DNA of 64,000 nt from JACQFK01 sp036383955. GTDB lineage: Bacteria; Planctomycetota; MHYJ01; JACPRB01. Of this stretch, positions 25,380 through 33,792 are shown piece after piece. Every line of letters begins with the position of its first letter. The first letter of the stretch is position 1. The position numbers were made by a program, and so were the translations under genes. A model generated the notes under the pieces. The model was not told the origin of the DNA and did not search any database. It saw only the letters and a list, made by a program, of their open reading frames with translations. The stretch is from contig DASVNH010000044.1 in assembly GCA_036383955.1 (NCBI GenBank), positions 1 to 64,000 on the forward strand. Direction: 5' to 3'.

Positions 25380-25604
25380 ATGGCCCAGGTCACCATCCGC
25401 TACTGCACGAAGTGAGGCTACCAGCCCCGGGCCGCCCGTGCGGCGGCCGCGATCAAGCAGAGCCTCAAGCTCCCCGTCAACCTCGTCGTCGGCAACTCGG
25501 GCGAGTACACCGTCTGGGTCGACAGCCGCCAGGTCCTCGACAAGGCGGGCGGCGACTTCCCCAGCGAAGACGCGGTGGTGAAGGCGGTTCAGGCCGCTCT
25601 GTAG
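25380..25604 (+). CDS. SelW/Rdx-like selenoprotein (in-frame TGA read as selenocysteine)
   Basis: 74 residues if TGA at 25413-25415 is read as Sec. The sequence starts MAQVTIRYCTKUGYQPRA, with the CxxU redox motif in exactly the place of the SelW family (YCxxUGY). It continues with a helix, LPVNLVVGNSGEYTVWVD and GGDFPSEDAVVKAVQ, which fit the Rdx thioredoxin-like fold. The frame stays open for 63 codons after the TGA and ends in TAG, 15 bases before the DUF502 start. AGGAG precedes the ATG by six bases. A GC hairpin sits 15-33 bases after the TGA, where bacterial SECIS elements lie. A conventional gene finder would miss it. A sequencing error (TGC or TGT to TGA) is the main alternative. Confidence 0.85.
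25413..25449 (+). promoter_or_regulatory. candidate bacterial SECIS element
   Basis: The TGA at 25413-25415 is followed by a hairpin: GGCCGC (25430-25435) pairs with GCGGCC (25443-25448), with a 7-base apical loop CCGTGCG containing GU. The loop lies about 21-27 bases after the TGA, inside the window used by SelB-dependent elements. Confidence 0.6.
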
Positions 25605-25619
25605 TATGCTTCTGGAGGC

Positions 25620-26354
25620 ATGAAGAGATTCTTCTTCCGGGGGCTCTTCGCGGTCCTGCCCCTGGCCCTGACGGCCTTCGTCGTCTGGTTCGTCTTCGGC
25701 TTCCTCTACGGCAACATCGGCGTCCCCCTCGGGGAGGCCCTCAAGTGGGCGATGGCGAAGTTCGCCGGCTGGACGCCCGCCGACGAGGAGCACACCTGGT
25801 TCTTCCGCTGGGGCGCGCCGTTCCTCGGCTTCGCCGTCGGCATCGTCGTCACGCTCGTCGCGGGCTTCTTCCTCGCCACCTTCTTCGGCAAGAAACTCTG
25901 GCAGTTCTTCGAGCGCGGGCTCAAGAAGCTCCCCGTGGTGGGCACCATCTACCCCTATGCCCGCCAGTTCACCGAGTTCTTCCTCTCCGAAGACGAGAAG
26001 AAGATGGAGTTCAAGCTCCCCGTCGCCGTCCCCTACCCCCACGCGGGCATGTACTCCATCGCCTTCGTCACCAGCGACGGCATGAAGGCGCTCAACGAGG
26101 CGCTCAAGAAGCACCTCGTCTCCGTCTTCATCCCCACCGCCCCGACCTGCGTCACCGGCCACGTCGCCTATATCCCGCGGGAGGACGTCATCCCCCTCCC
26201 CCTCACCGTCGAGGAGGCGATGCGCATCATCATCTCCGCCGGCGTGATCCATCCGGGGCATCAGAAGGTGTCGCCGATGGACTTCCCCGGCCCGTCCGCC
26301 GCGCGCCCGCTGCCCGAGTCGCTCGCGAAAGGCCTTCCGGAGCGCCCGGCCTGA
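25620..26354 (+). CDS. DUF502 family membrane protein
   Basis: 244 residues. Two membrane segments (about 8-28 and 58-85) are followed by KKLPVVGTIYPYARQFTEFF and VAVPYPHAGMYSIAFVTSDG, then FIPTAPTCVTGHVAYIPREDV. These are the conserved blocks of the DUF502 family (the family of plant LCV-like and many bacterial membrane proteins). Function unknown; a trafficking or envelope role has been suggested for the family. GGAGG ribosome site. Probably co-transcribed with the upstream selenoprotein (15-base gap). One base separates its stop from a convergent gene. Confidence 0.85.
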   Translation: MKRFFFRGLFAVLPLALTAFVVWFVFGFLYGNIGVPLGEALKWAMAKFAGWTPADEEHTWFFRWGAPFLGFAVGIVVTLVAGFFLATFFGKKLWQFFERGLKKLPVVGTIYPYARQFTEFFLSEDEKKMEFKLPVAVPYPHAGMYSIAFVTSDGMKALNEALKKHLVSVFIPTAPTCVTGHVAYIPREDVIPLPLTVEEAMRIIISAGVIHPGHQKVSPMDFPGPSAARPLPESLAKGLPERPA

Positions 26355-26355
26355 G

Positions 26356-27078
26356 CTACTTCTCGCCGGCGACGAGGCGGGCGCGGCGGTCGAGCAGCGC
26401 CTGGTAGGTCTTCTCGCACTCCATGCTGAAGGCGACCGGCCAGTTGGTGCGCGAGCCCCAGTCGTAGTCGCCCTTCTCCGCCTCCCAGCGCGCGTGGCGC
26501 CGCGCCCAGGAGTGCTGGTGCAGAAGGAAGTCGAGGAAGGGCTCCGACAGCCCCTCGCCCTCGACGAGGAAGAGCTTCGCCTCGATCACGTTCCGGGTCG
26601 CCTCGTTGCGGGGGAGGAATTCGCGCGCGGCCCAGACCTTCCACAGCGCGCGCTCGCCGTCGCCGGCCTCGGCCAGCTTCTGGTAGCCCTTCACCGCGGC
26701 GAAGCCGCGCGCGTTGAGCGTCACGAGCGGCGCGTAGAGCTCGTGGATCTGCCGCTCGGTCCAGCGGATCCGCGCCGCGGGATCCTTCTCGAGCGACTCC
26801 GCGTGCTTCTTCTTCGCCGCCGCGAAGCGCTCCCGGACGACGGCCGGCGTCGCCTCGACCTCCAGCGCCTTGGCCAGCTCCTGGATCCGCCGCCGGCGCG
26901 GCTCGACGTCCTTCGCGCGGAAGCCCCGGAGCGCCTTCTCGTCGGCGCCCGCCTTCACCTCGGCCGCGACGTCCTCTTCGGCCAGCCGCGCCGTCTCCAC
27001 TTCGTAGAGCAGCGAGCCCCAGCGCTCGAGGACGTCCGTCTGCGCGCAGAGCAGGACCGTCGTCAGCAGCATGCTCAT
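26356..27078 (-). CDS. secreted helical hypothetical protein
   Basis: 240 residues. Short N-terminal hydrophobic segment (MLLTTVLLCAQTD), then a charged, Ala/Glu/Arg-rich, mostly helical protein with a Trp-rich region near the end (QHSWARRHARWEAEKGDYDWGSRTNW). No family recognised. GGGAG lies six bases before the chosen ATG. It follows gpsA on the same strand after a short spacer with GGTTCC words and two copies of TAACGCTCC. Confidence 0.55.
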   Translation of the reverse strand: MSMLLTTVLLCAQTDVLERWGSLLYEVETARLAEEDVAAEVKAGADEKALRGFRAKDVEPRRRRIQELAKALEVEATPAVVRERFAAAKKKHAESLEKDPAARIRWTERQIHELYAPLVTLNARGFAAVKGYQKLAEAGDGERALWKVWAAREFLPRNEATRNVIEAKLFLVEGEGLSEPFLDFLLHQHSWARRHARWEAEKGDYDWGSRTNWPVAFSMECEKTYQALLDRRARLVAGEK

Positions 27079-27107
27079 CTAACGCTCCCTGTGCCGGTTC
27101 CGGGGTT

Positions 27108-28085
27108 CTAACGCTCCGACTTCATGTCGCGACGCATCAGGTCGCGCAGCGCTTCCTTCGCGGACTTCTTCTCGAAAAGGATCGCGTAGACCTGCTGCGT
27201 GATCGGCATGTCCACGCCCTTCTTCTTCGCCACGTCCAGCACCGCCTTCGCCGACCAGACCCCCTCCGCGACCGAGCGCATCCCCCCCAGGATCTCCTCC
27301 AGCGGCTTGCCCTCGCCGATCGCGCGGCCGACGGAAAGATTCCGCCCGTGCGGGAACGTCGTCGTCGTGATCAGGTCGCCGATCCCCGACAGCCCGAAAA
27401 ACGTCTCCGTCTTCGCGCCGAGCGCCGCGCCCAGCCGCGCCATCTCCACGATCCCGCGCGTCAGCAGCGCCGCCTTCGCGTTGTGGCCCAGGCCCAGGCC
27501 GTCGCAGATGCCCCCCGCCAGCGCGATCACGTTCTTCAGCGCGCCGCCGAGCTCCACCCCCTTCACGTCCCGGCTCGTGTACACCCGGACCGTCGTGCCG
27601 GCGAAGAGCTCCTGCGCCGTCTTCGCGTTCTTGGGGTCGCCCGCGACGACGACCGACGCGGGCAGGCCGACGGCGACCTCCGGCGCGTGGCTCGGCCCCG
27701 AGAGCACCACGAGCCGCGCCTTGCCGAGCACCTCGCGGAGGATCTCCGTGGGACGTCGCCCCGTCGACTGCTCCAGCCCCTTGGCCACGCAGATGAAGAG
27801 CGCCTTCTTCGCGAGGAACGTCCCGATCTCGGTGAACGCGCCGCGGATGAACTGGGTGGGCACGGCGGCGATGTAGACGTCCGCCGCGGGCGGGGCGCCG
27901 CTGAGGATGTCGACGCCCTTCAACGGCACCCCGGGGAGGAACTTGGCGTTTTCGCCCTTCGCGCGCATCTCGGCGGCGTTCTCGGGGAACTTGGTCCAGA
28001 GCCCGACGCGGTGGCCGCCGCGCTGGAGGACGAGCGCCAGGGCGGTGCCCCACGCGCCGTCGCCGAGGATGATGACGTTTTTCAC
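27108..28085 (-). CDS. gpsA: glycerol-3-phosphate dehydrogenase [NAD(P)+]
   Basis: 325 residues. It reduces dihydroxyacetone phosphate to sn-glycerol 3-phosphate for phospholipid synthesis. N-terminal Rossmann motif ILGDGAWGTALA, central AVPTQFIRG, SGPSHAPEV, the catalytic-Lys segment VELGGALKNVIALAGGICDGL and FGLSGIGDLI are all present. GTG start at 28085 overlaps the plsY TGA by four bases. The pairing with plsY, the next enzyme in use of this product, is common. Confidence 0.95.
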   Translation of the reverse strand: MKNVIILGDGAWGTALALVLQRGGHRVGLWTKFPENAAEMRAKGENAKFLPGVPLKGVDILSGAPPAADVYIAAVPTQFIRGAFTEIGTFLAKKALFICVAKGLEQSTGRRPTEILREVLGKARLVVLSGPSHAPEVAVGLPASVVVAGDPKNAKTAQELFAGTTVRVYTSRDVKGVELGGALKNVIALAGGICDGLGLGHNAKAALLTRGIVEMARLGAALGAKTETFFGLSGIGDLITTTTFPHGRNLSVGRAIGEGKPLEEILGGMRSVAEGVWSAKAVLDVAKKKGVDMPITQQVYAILFEKKSAKEALRDLMRRDMKSER

Positions 28086-28738
28086 GCGGCCTTCCTCCCT
28101 GCCCGGATTTCGGTGCCCGCCAGCAGCCTCCGGATGTTGCCCCGGTGCCGGACGATCACGAGCAGGCAGGCCATGACGAAAAAGAGAGTGACGATCCAGG
28201 AGCGCATCCCCACCCGCGCCGCCGTGAAGTGGTGCGCGACCGGAACGGCGATCGCCGACGCGATCGACGCGAGCGAGACGTAGCGGCTGGGCAGGAAGAC
28301 GAGGATCCAGGCCCCGAGGCCGACGAGGATGGCCATCCAGTTCATCGCGAAGAGCACGCCCGCGACCGTCGCCACGCCCTTCCCGCCGCGGAACTTGAGG
28401 TAGACGGGGAACATGTGGCCGAGCATCGCGAACAGGCCGAAGAGCACCGCGAGGGCCGCGGGCAGGTGGTCGCAGATCGCGCAGGGCCAGCGGGCCGCGA
28501 CCCAGGGGGCGGCCCAGAAGACCGGGGCGAAGCCCTTGAGGAAGTCGAGGACGAACACCGGCACGAACCACGCGGTCCCGAGCACGCGCGCGACGTTGGT
28601 GGCGCCGATGTTGCCGGAGCCGAGGGTCCGGACGTCCTTCCCGGTGCGGAGCTTGACGAAGAGATAGCCGAAGGGGATGGCGCCGACGAGGTAGGCGGCG
28701 ACGGCGAAGGCCGCGTAGATCAGGTGGTGCTGGAGCAT
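28082..28738 (-). CDS. plsY: acyl-phosphate glycerol-3-phosphate acyltransferase
   Basis: 218 residues, integral membrane. It transfers acyl from acyl-phosphate to glycerol 3-phosphate to give lysophosphatidic acid. PlsY motifs: GAIPFGYLFVKL...GSGNIGATNVAR (motif 1), KFRGGKGVAT (motif 2) and the C-terminal RHRGNIRRLLAGTE (motif 3). It overlaps rlmN by 19 bases at its start and gpsA by four bases at its end. Confidence 0.95.
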   Translation of the reverse strand: MLQHHLIYAAFAVAAYLVGAIPFGYLFVKLRTGKDVRTLGSGNIGATNVARVLGTAWFVPVFVLDFLKGFAPVFWAAPWVAARWPCAICDHLPAALAVLFGLFAMLGHMFPVYLKFRGGKGVATVAGVLFAMNWMAILVGLGAWILVFLPSRYVSLASIASAIAVPVAHHFTAARVGMRSWIVTLFFVMACLLVIVRHRGNIRRLLAGTEIRAGRKAA

Positions 28739-29805
28739 TCGCCTTTTTCCCCGGCGGCTCCGACGGCCCCGGCGCCCCCGGCGACGAAGCGGGCGCGGAG
28801 CTGGCCGCAGGCGCCGGCGACCTCGTCCCCCTTGCGCTTGCGGACCATCACCGGCACCCCGCAGTTGCCGAGGGCCTGCACGAAGCGGTCCACGCGCTCG
28901 CGGGACGGCGTGCCGTAGGGGACTTCCTCGACGCGGTTGAAGGGGATGACGTTGACCTTCACCTGGACGCCGCGGAGCTTCTTGCCGAGCTCGAGGGCGT
29001 GCTTCTTGTCGTCGTTGACGCCGTCGAGGAGCACGTACTCGAACGTCACCTCTTTGCCGGTGACCCGGTGGTACTCGACGCCGGCCTTGATGATGTCGGT
29101 GACCTTCACGTTCTTCATCGTCGGCACGATCTCGGCGCGGATCTCGTCGTTGGGCGCGTGGAGCGAGAGCGCGAGGTTGGGCGTCACCCGGTGCTTGACC
29201 AGCTCCTCGAGCTGGCCGAGCACGCCGACGGTCGAGAGCGTGATCCGGTTGAACCCGATCCCCTGGCCCCACGAGGCCTTGAGGATGCGGAGGGCCTTCA
29301 TGAGGTTCTTCGGGTTGAGCAGCGGCTCGCCGATGCCCATGATGACCACGTTGGAGATCCGCTCGCCCTCCATCAGGGAGCGCTTGACGTGGATGATCTG
29401 CTCGACGATCTCCGCCGCGCTCAGGTTGCGCTTGAGGCCCTGGAGGCCGCTCGCGCAGAAGACGCACTTGATCGGGCAGCCCACCTGGGTGGAGACGCAG
29501 ACGGTGCGACGTCCCCCCTCCGGGATGAGCACGGCCTCGATGACGTCCCCGTCGGTCAGGCCGACGAGGAACTTGGTCGTCCCGTCGGGGCTCTCGTGCT
29601 TGCCTTTGATCTCCGTTTCGGTGAGCCGGAACAGCCCGGGCATGCTCGCCCGGGCCTCCTTCGAGAGATCCGTCATCTCGTCGAAGCTCTTGATGTCGCG
29701 CCGGTGCAGCCACGACAGCATCGGCTTCGCGCGCCATTTTTCCAGGCCGTGGGCGCCGAGCTTTTCCTCGAGCTCCGCGACCGTCAGCCCGCTGAGGGTG
29801 TCCAT
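28720..29805 (-). CDS. rlmN: 23S rRNA (adenine2503-C2)-methyltransferase / tRNA A37 methylase
   Basis: 361 residues. A radical-SAM enzyme with CPIKCVFCAS binding the 4Fe-4S cluster. The VIMGIGEPLLN and NLALSLHAPNDEIR segments are typical. The methyl-carrying Cys lies in AGACGQL near the end. It modifies A2503 of 23S rRNA and A37 of some tRNAs. A Gly/Ala-rich tail of about 20 residues follows and overlaps plsY. ATG at 29805, divergent from the second PQQ-like gene. Confidence 0.95.
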   Translation of the reverse strand: MDTLSGLTVAELEEKLGAHGLEKWRAKPMLSWLHRRDIKSFDEMTDLSKEARASMPGLFRLTETEIKGKHESPDGTTKFLVGLTDGDVIEAVLIPEGGRRTVCVSTQVGCPIKCVFCASGLQGLKRNLSAAEIVEQIIHVKRSLMEGERISNVVIMGIGEPLLNPKNLMKALRILKASWGQGIGFNRITLSTVGVLGQLEELVKHRVTPNLALSLHAPNDEIRAEIVPTMKNVKVTDIIKAGVEYHRVTGKEVTFEYVLLDGVNDDKKHALELGKKLRGVQVKVNVIPFNRVEEVPYGTPSRERVDRFVQALGNCGVPVMVRKRKGDEVAGACGQLRARFVAGGAGAVGAAGEKGECSSTT

Positions 29806-29898
29806 GATGCGCGGATTATAGCGAACCCGGAGAGGGACCGAAATGGCTAGTCCAGCTTTTTGCGCACGAACCCGACGGCCCCGCGCGTACGCTAGGGC

Positions 29899-31122
29899 AT
29901 GAGCCTATTGCTGATCCTCGCGCTTCAGGATTGGTCCCAGTTCCGCGGGCCCGGCGGGCAGAACGTCACGGACGACAAGACGCTCCCGCTCAAGTGGGGG
30001 CCGACGGAGAACCTGCTCTGGACCGCCCCGCTCCCGGCCCTCGGCCATGCCAGCCCCATCGTCGTCGGCGACCGCGTGATCGTGTGCGGCGTGAAGTGGG
30101 AGGGCGGCAAGCCGGATCCCAAGGTCATTCCCGAGCATCACGTGACGGCCTACGGCGCCGCGGACGGGAAGAAGCTGTGGGACGCCGTGATTCCCCCCGG
30201 CCCCTGGCGCCGCGAGGACTTCCGCAGCGGCCCGGGCGGCGGCTACGCGGCGTCGACCCCCTGCTCCGACGGCAAGCGGATCTACGTCGCCTTCGCGTCC
30301 TCGGTCCTGGCCGCCCTCGACCTCGACGGCAAGATCGCCTGGCGCAAGGAGATCACCCCCTACACCTTCGACGTCACGCTCGGGAGCAGCCCGGTCCTCC
30401 ACAAGGACACGGTCATCCTGCTCTGCGCGATGGCGAAGCCCTCCGACTCCCGCCTGCTCGCGCTCAAGACCGCGGACGGCGAGACCGCCTGGGAAACGAA
30501 GCTGCCGAAGACCGGCTTCGGACACTCGACGCCCCTCATCGTCGACGTGAAGGGAAAGACGCAGATGCTGGTCGTGGCGTCGGGGGGCGGCAAGACGGCC
30601 GAGGCCCTCCAGAGCTTCGACCCGGCCGACGGGAAGCGGCTGTGGTGGTGCAAGGGCTCCGGCGACGCCTCGTCGGCGGCTTACGCGGACGGCCGGGTCT
30701 ACTTCGATTCAGGCCGAGGCGGCGACGGGGTGGCCGTCGAGCCGGGCGACGGCGAGCTCGCGCCGGCCTGGACGGCGGGGCCGCTCAGCGAATGCATCGC
30801 CTCGCCGGTGATCGCGGGCGGCCACGTCTTCCGCCTGCAGAGCTCCGGCGTGGTGAAGGTCTTCAAGCTGGCGGACGGGACGGAGGCGGCGAAACAGCGG
30901 CTGGAAAAGCTGGGCTCGATCTGGGCCACGCCGCTGCTGGACGGGAACGGGCGCCTCTATTTCGCGAGCGCGGGCAAGAGCGTCGTGGTCAAGGCCGATC
31001 CGACGCTGGAGGTGCTGGGGGGCGGCGACCTGGGCGACGCCAACCACGCGAGCCCCGCCGTCTCGAAGGGCCGCCTCTACCTGCTGGGCCAGAAGAACCT
31101 CTACTGCGTCGGCTCCAAATAG
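29899..31122 (+). CDS. PQQ/WD40-like beta-propeller secreted protein
   Basis: 407 residues. Short secretion signal (MSLLLILALQD), then WSQFRGPGGQN as in its paralogue at 12993. Propeller blades include VTAYGAADGKKLWD, AALDLDGKIAWRKE and LALKTADGETAWETKL. The signal peptide differs from the paralogue by lacking the SGVEG insert. Likely periplasmic or surface; ligand unknown. The TAG stop is immediately followed by the CCAAG repeat element. Confidence 0.8.
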   Translation: MSLLLILALQDWSQFRGPGGQNVTDDKTLPLKWGPTENLLWTAPLPALGHASPIVVGDRVIVCGVKWEGGKPDPKVIPEHHVTAYGAADGKKLWDAVIPPGPWRREDFRSGPGGGYAASTPCSDGKRIYVAFASSVLAALDLDGKIAWRKEITPYTFDVTLGSSPVLHKDTVILLCAMAKPSDSRLLALKTADGETAWETKLPKTGFGHSTPLIVDVKGKTQMLVVASGGGKTAEALQSFDPADGKRLWWCKGSGDASSAAYADGRVYFDSGRGGDGVAVEPGDGELAPAWTAGPLSECIASPVIAGGHVFRLQSSGVVKVFKLADGTEAAKQRLEKLGSIWATPLLDGNGRLYFASAGKSVVVKADPTLEVLGGGDLGDANHASPAVSKGRLYLLGQKNLYCVGSK

Positions 31123-31217
31123 AGCCAAGCGCCAAGATCCAAGATCCTAGAAAGTCCCCCCCGCCCCCCGGGGGGGAGGGGGATGCCTTGGCACTAGGTC
31201 CTTGGCGCTTGGCTCTC
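31120..31217. repeat. mirrored heptamer element between convergent genes (PQQ-like / ParB-like)
   Basis: AGAGCCAAGCGCCAAG at the left end (from 31122) and its exact reverse complement, CTTGGCGCTTGGCTCT, at the right end. Less regular CCAAG words lie inward. The core is CCCCCCCGCCCCCC followed by seven G and GAGGGGG. It begins at the TAG stop of the propeller gene and ends five bases before the ParB-like stop. Confidence 0.88.
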
Positions 31218-31219
31218 GC

Positions 31220-32074
31220 CTACAGGCACTGCATGCACGGCATCTTCCCCCGCTTCGCCACGTCCTTGCGCGAGTAGAACTTCTCGCGGCGGTCGTCGGG
31301 GATCAGCTGCGCGAAGGGGCAGGACGGCGAGTGGAAGTGGGTCGAGGATTCGGCCGTGACGTAGGCCGCTTCCTTGCCCGACATCCGGTCCACGAGCTCC
31401 TTGGTCTCCTCGAGCCCGAGCTTCTCGTTGTAGATGAGCTCGATCGTCTCGAGCTGGGCGTCGGGGTCGGTCGTCCCGGTGGAGAGGATCTGCGCGTGCT
31501 CCTCGCTGATCATGTTCGCGCGCAGGGCCTCGAGGATCGGCACCGGGAGGTCGAGCAGCCCGCGGGCGCGGCGCAGGTTGTCGACCTGCAGCCCCATGGC
31601 GTCGGCCAGCTCGCCTTCCTGGATCTTCGGGTACTTCCGGTGGATGCGGTCGAACATCTGGACGATGTCGATCTTCGACAGCTCCTCGCGGTGCAGGTTC
31701 TCCATGTAGCTGATTTCCATGACCTGCCGCGGCTTGAGGCTGCGCACGATGGCGGGGACGAACTTGAAGCCCAGCTCGCGCGCGGCCTGGAGCCGGCGCT
31801 GGCCGGCGACGAGCGAGTAGCGCCCGCCTTCCTTGTTCACGATCAGCGGCACGATGATGCCGTACTGCTCGATCGACTTCTTCAGGTCCGCCAGCGGCTC
31901 GTCCAGCACGTACTCGCGCGGCTGGAACGGATTCGCCTGGATCTGGTCGACCGCGACGTACGCCAGGCGGTCTTCCTTGCGCTTCAGGCCGAAGATCCGC
32001 TTGACCCCGTTGACCAGGCCGCGCCAGAGGCTGTTGCCTCCGCAGTGGCCGCAGACATGCTTGTTCTCGCCCAT
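31220..32074 (-). CDS. ParB/Spo0J-like DNA-binding protein with Ada-like zinc tail
   Basis: About 284 residues. N-terminal HVCGHCGG (possible metal site), then the ParB N-domain with ANPFQPREY, PLIVNKEGGRYSLVAGQRRLQAA (the CTP-binding GxRR-type region) and YMENLHREELS. An HTH follows (EGELADAMGLQVDNLRRARGLL). The tail STHFHSPSCPF...FYSRKDVAKRGKMPCMQC looks like the Ada-type Cys4 zinc module rather than a ParB dimer domain. No parA is adjacent, so it may be a ParB-like regulator rather than the chromosome partition protein. GAGAGGG supports the ATG at 32074; an ATG 24 bases upstream is possible. Confidence 0.8.
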   Translation of the reverse strand: MGENKHVCGHCGGNSLWRGLVNGVKRIFGLKRKEDRLAYVAVDQIQANPFQPREYVLDEPLADLKKSIEQYGIIVPLIVNKEGGRYSLVAGQRRLQAARELGFKFVPAIVRSLKPRQVMEISYMENLHREELSKIDIVQMFDRIHRKYPKIQEGELADAMGLQVDNLRRARGLLDLPVPILEALRANMISEEHAQILSTGTTDPDAQLETIELIYNEKLGLEETKELVDRMSGKEAAYVTAESSTHFHSPSCPFAQLIPDDRREKFYSRKDVAKRGKMPCMQCL

Positions 32075-32147
32075 AAGGTTACCCTCTCTCTTCCCCATGA
32101 CTTATATCGGCCTTGGCAGGACGGGCCTGCACCCATATTATTCACTC

Positions 32148-33788
32148 GTGAAACGAACGGTCGCGGCGCTCCTTGTCCTTGCCCTGAGCGGAGTCGAAGG
32201 GCTCGCGGGCTGCGCCCCGGCTCCCCTCCCCCGCCTCGACCGCGGGGCCGTCGCCGCCCCCGAGCCCCACGCGGCGAAGGTGGGCATCGACATCCTCCGC
32301 CGCGGCGGGAACGCGGTGGACGCCGCGATCGCCGTCCAGTTCGCCCTCGCCGTCACGTTCCCCAACGCCGGCAACCTGGGCGGCGGCGGCTTCATGCTCG
32401 TCCATCACCGCGACCGGAGCGCCGCGATCGACTACCGCGAGCGCGCGCCCGCCGCCGCGACGCGCGACATGTTCCTCGACCGCGCGGGCAACGTCGTGCC
32501 CCGCCTCAGCCTCGACACCGCGCTCGCCGCCGGCGTGCCCGGCACCGTCGCGGGAATGTGGCTCGCCCACCGCCGCTTCGGCTCGCTCCCCTGGAAGGAC
32601 CTCGTCGAGCCGGCCGTCCGCCTCGCGGAGCACGGCTGGATCCTCGACTCCTGGAGCGCCCGCAGCTTCGACGCCGAGAGCCGCCACAACGCGCGCGACT
32701 ACTTCAAGGGCGCGGCCGGCGAGCGCTTCGTCCAGAAGGAGCTGGCCGCCACTCTGCGCCGCGTCGCCGACGGGGGCCCCGACGGCTTCTACCGCGGCGA
32801 GACCGCCCGGCTGATCGTCGAGGAGATGAAGCGTTCGAACGGCCTCCTCACGCTCGACGACCTCGCGTCGTACGAGGCGAAGGAGCGCGTCCCCCTCGAA
32901 GGATCCTACCGCGGCCTCCGCGTCGTCTCGATGCCCCCGCCCTCGTCGGGCGGCGTCGCGCTGCTCCAGCTCCTCGGCATGATCGAGCCCAGAGACGTCC
33001 GCGCCCTCGGCTTCCACTCCGCCGCCCACCTCCACGCCGTCTGCGAAATCGAGAAGCGCGTCTTCGCCGACCGCGCCGAATACCTGGGCGATCCCGATTT
33101 CACGAAGGTCCCGGTCGAGCGCCTGGTCTCGCCCGCCTACCTGAAGCGGAGGATGTCGGACCTCACCGAGCGCCGCAGCGATCCGGCGGGGATCGCGCCC
33201 GGGCCCGAGGAGACGACGCACTTCTCGGTCGTCGACCGCTGGGGCGGCGCGGTGGCGAACACGACGACGCTGAACGGCAACTACGGCTGCGGCCTGGTGG
33301 TGCGCGGCGCGGGCTTCCTTCTCAACAACGAGATGGACGACTTCTCGGCCAAGCCGGGCGCGATGAACATGTTCGGCGCCACGGGCGGGGCGGCCAACGC
33401 GGTCGCGGCGGGCAAGCGGCCGCTCTCCTCGATGGCCCCGGCCTTCGTGTTCCGCGACGGCGCGCTCTGGCTCGTCCTGGGCACGCCCGGCGGCACCACG
33501 ATCTTCACCACCGTCTTTCAGGTGATCGTCAACCGGGCGGATTTCGGGATGTCGCTCGAAGACGCCGTCCGCGCCCCGCGCTTCCACCACCAGTGGCCGC
33601 CGGCCCACCGCGAGGAGGATCCCGTCTGGTTCGAGGCGGCGCCGGCGGCGGCCGACGCCCTGCGCGCCCTCGGCTATTCCGTGCGGGTGCGCGGCCGCAT
33701 CGGCGACGTCCAGGCGGTCGAGATCGACGGCCCCCGCGGCCTCCCCGTGAGCGATCCGCGCGGCATCGGCGCCGCGCTGACGGAGTAG
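32148..33788 (+). CDS. ggt: gamma-glutamyltransferase (lipoprotein)
   Basis: About 546 residues. It cleaves gamma-glutamyl bonds of glutathione-like substrates in the periplasm and matures by self-cleavage. AAPEPHAAKVGIDILRRGGNAVDAAIA is diagnostic. The autocatalytic Thr is in EETTHFSVVDRWGGAVANTTTLN, and the substrate-binding PLSSMAPAFV follows. The N-terminus has a lipobox (LAGC) in a signal peptide that contains SGVEG, encoded by the REP-like fragment at 32177-32202. GTG start at 32148; no strong ribosome site is seen. Confidence 0.9.
   Translation: MKRTVAALLVLALSGVEGLAGCAPAPLPRLDRGAVAAPEPHAAKVGIDILRRGGNAVDAAIAVQFALAVTFPNAGNLGGGGFMLVHHRDRSAAIDYRERAPAAATRDMFLDRAGNVVPRLSLDTALAAGVPGTVAGMWLAHRRFGSLPWKDLVEPAVRLAEHGWILDSWSARSFDAESRHNARDYFKGAAGERFVQKELAATLRRVADGGPDGFYRGETARLIVEEMKRSNGLLTLDDLASYEAKERVPLEGSYRGLRVVSMPPPSSGGVALLQLLGMIEPRDVRALGFHSAAHLHAVCEIEKRVFADRAEYLGDPDFTKVPVERLVSPAYLKRRMSDLTERRSDPAGIAPGPEETTHFSVVDRWGGAVANTTTLNGNYGCGLVVRGAGFLLNNEMDDFSAKPGAMNMFGATGGAANAVAAGKRPLSSMAPAFVFRDGALWLVLGTPGGTTIFTTVFQVIVNRADFGMSLEDAVRAPRFHHQWPPAHREEDPVWFEAAPAAADALRALGYSVRVRGRIGDVQAVEIDGPRGLPVSDPRGIGAALTE
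32177..32202 (+). repeat. REP-like fragment inside the ggt signal-peptide coding region
   Basis: 26 bases identical to 13007-13032 in an unrelated gene, again in frame as ALSGVEG just before the lipobox. Confidence 0.8.
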
Positions 33789-33792
33789 CCCG

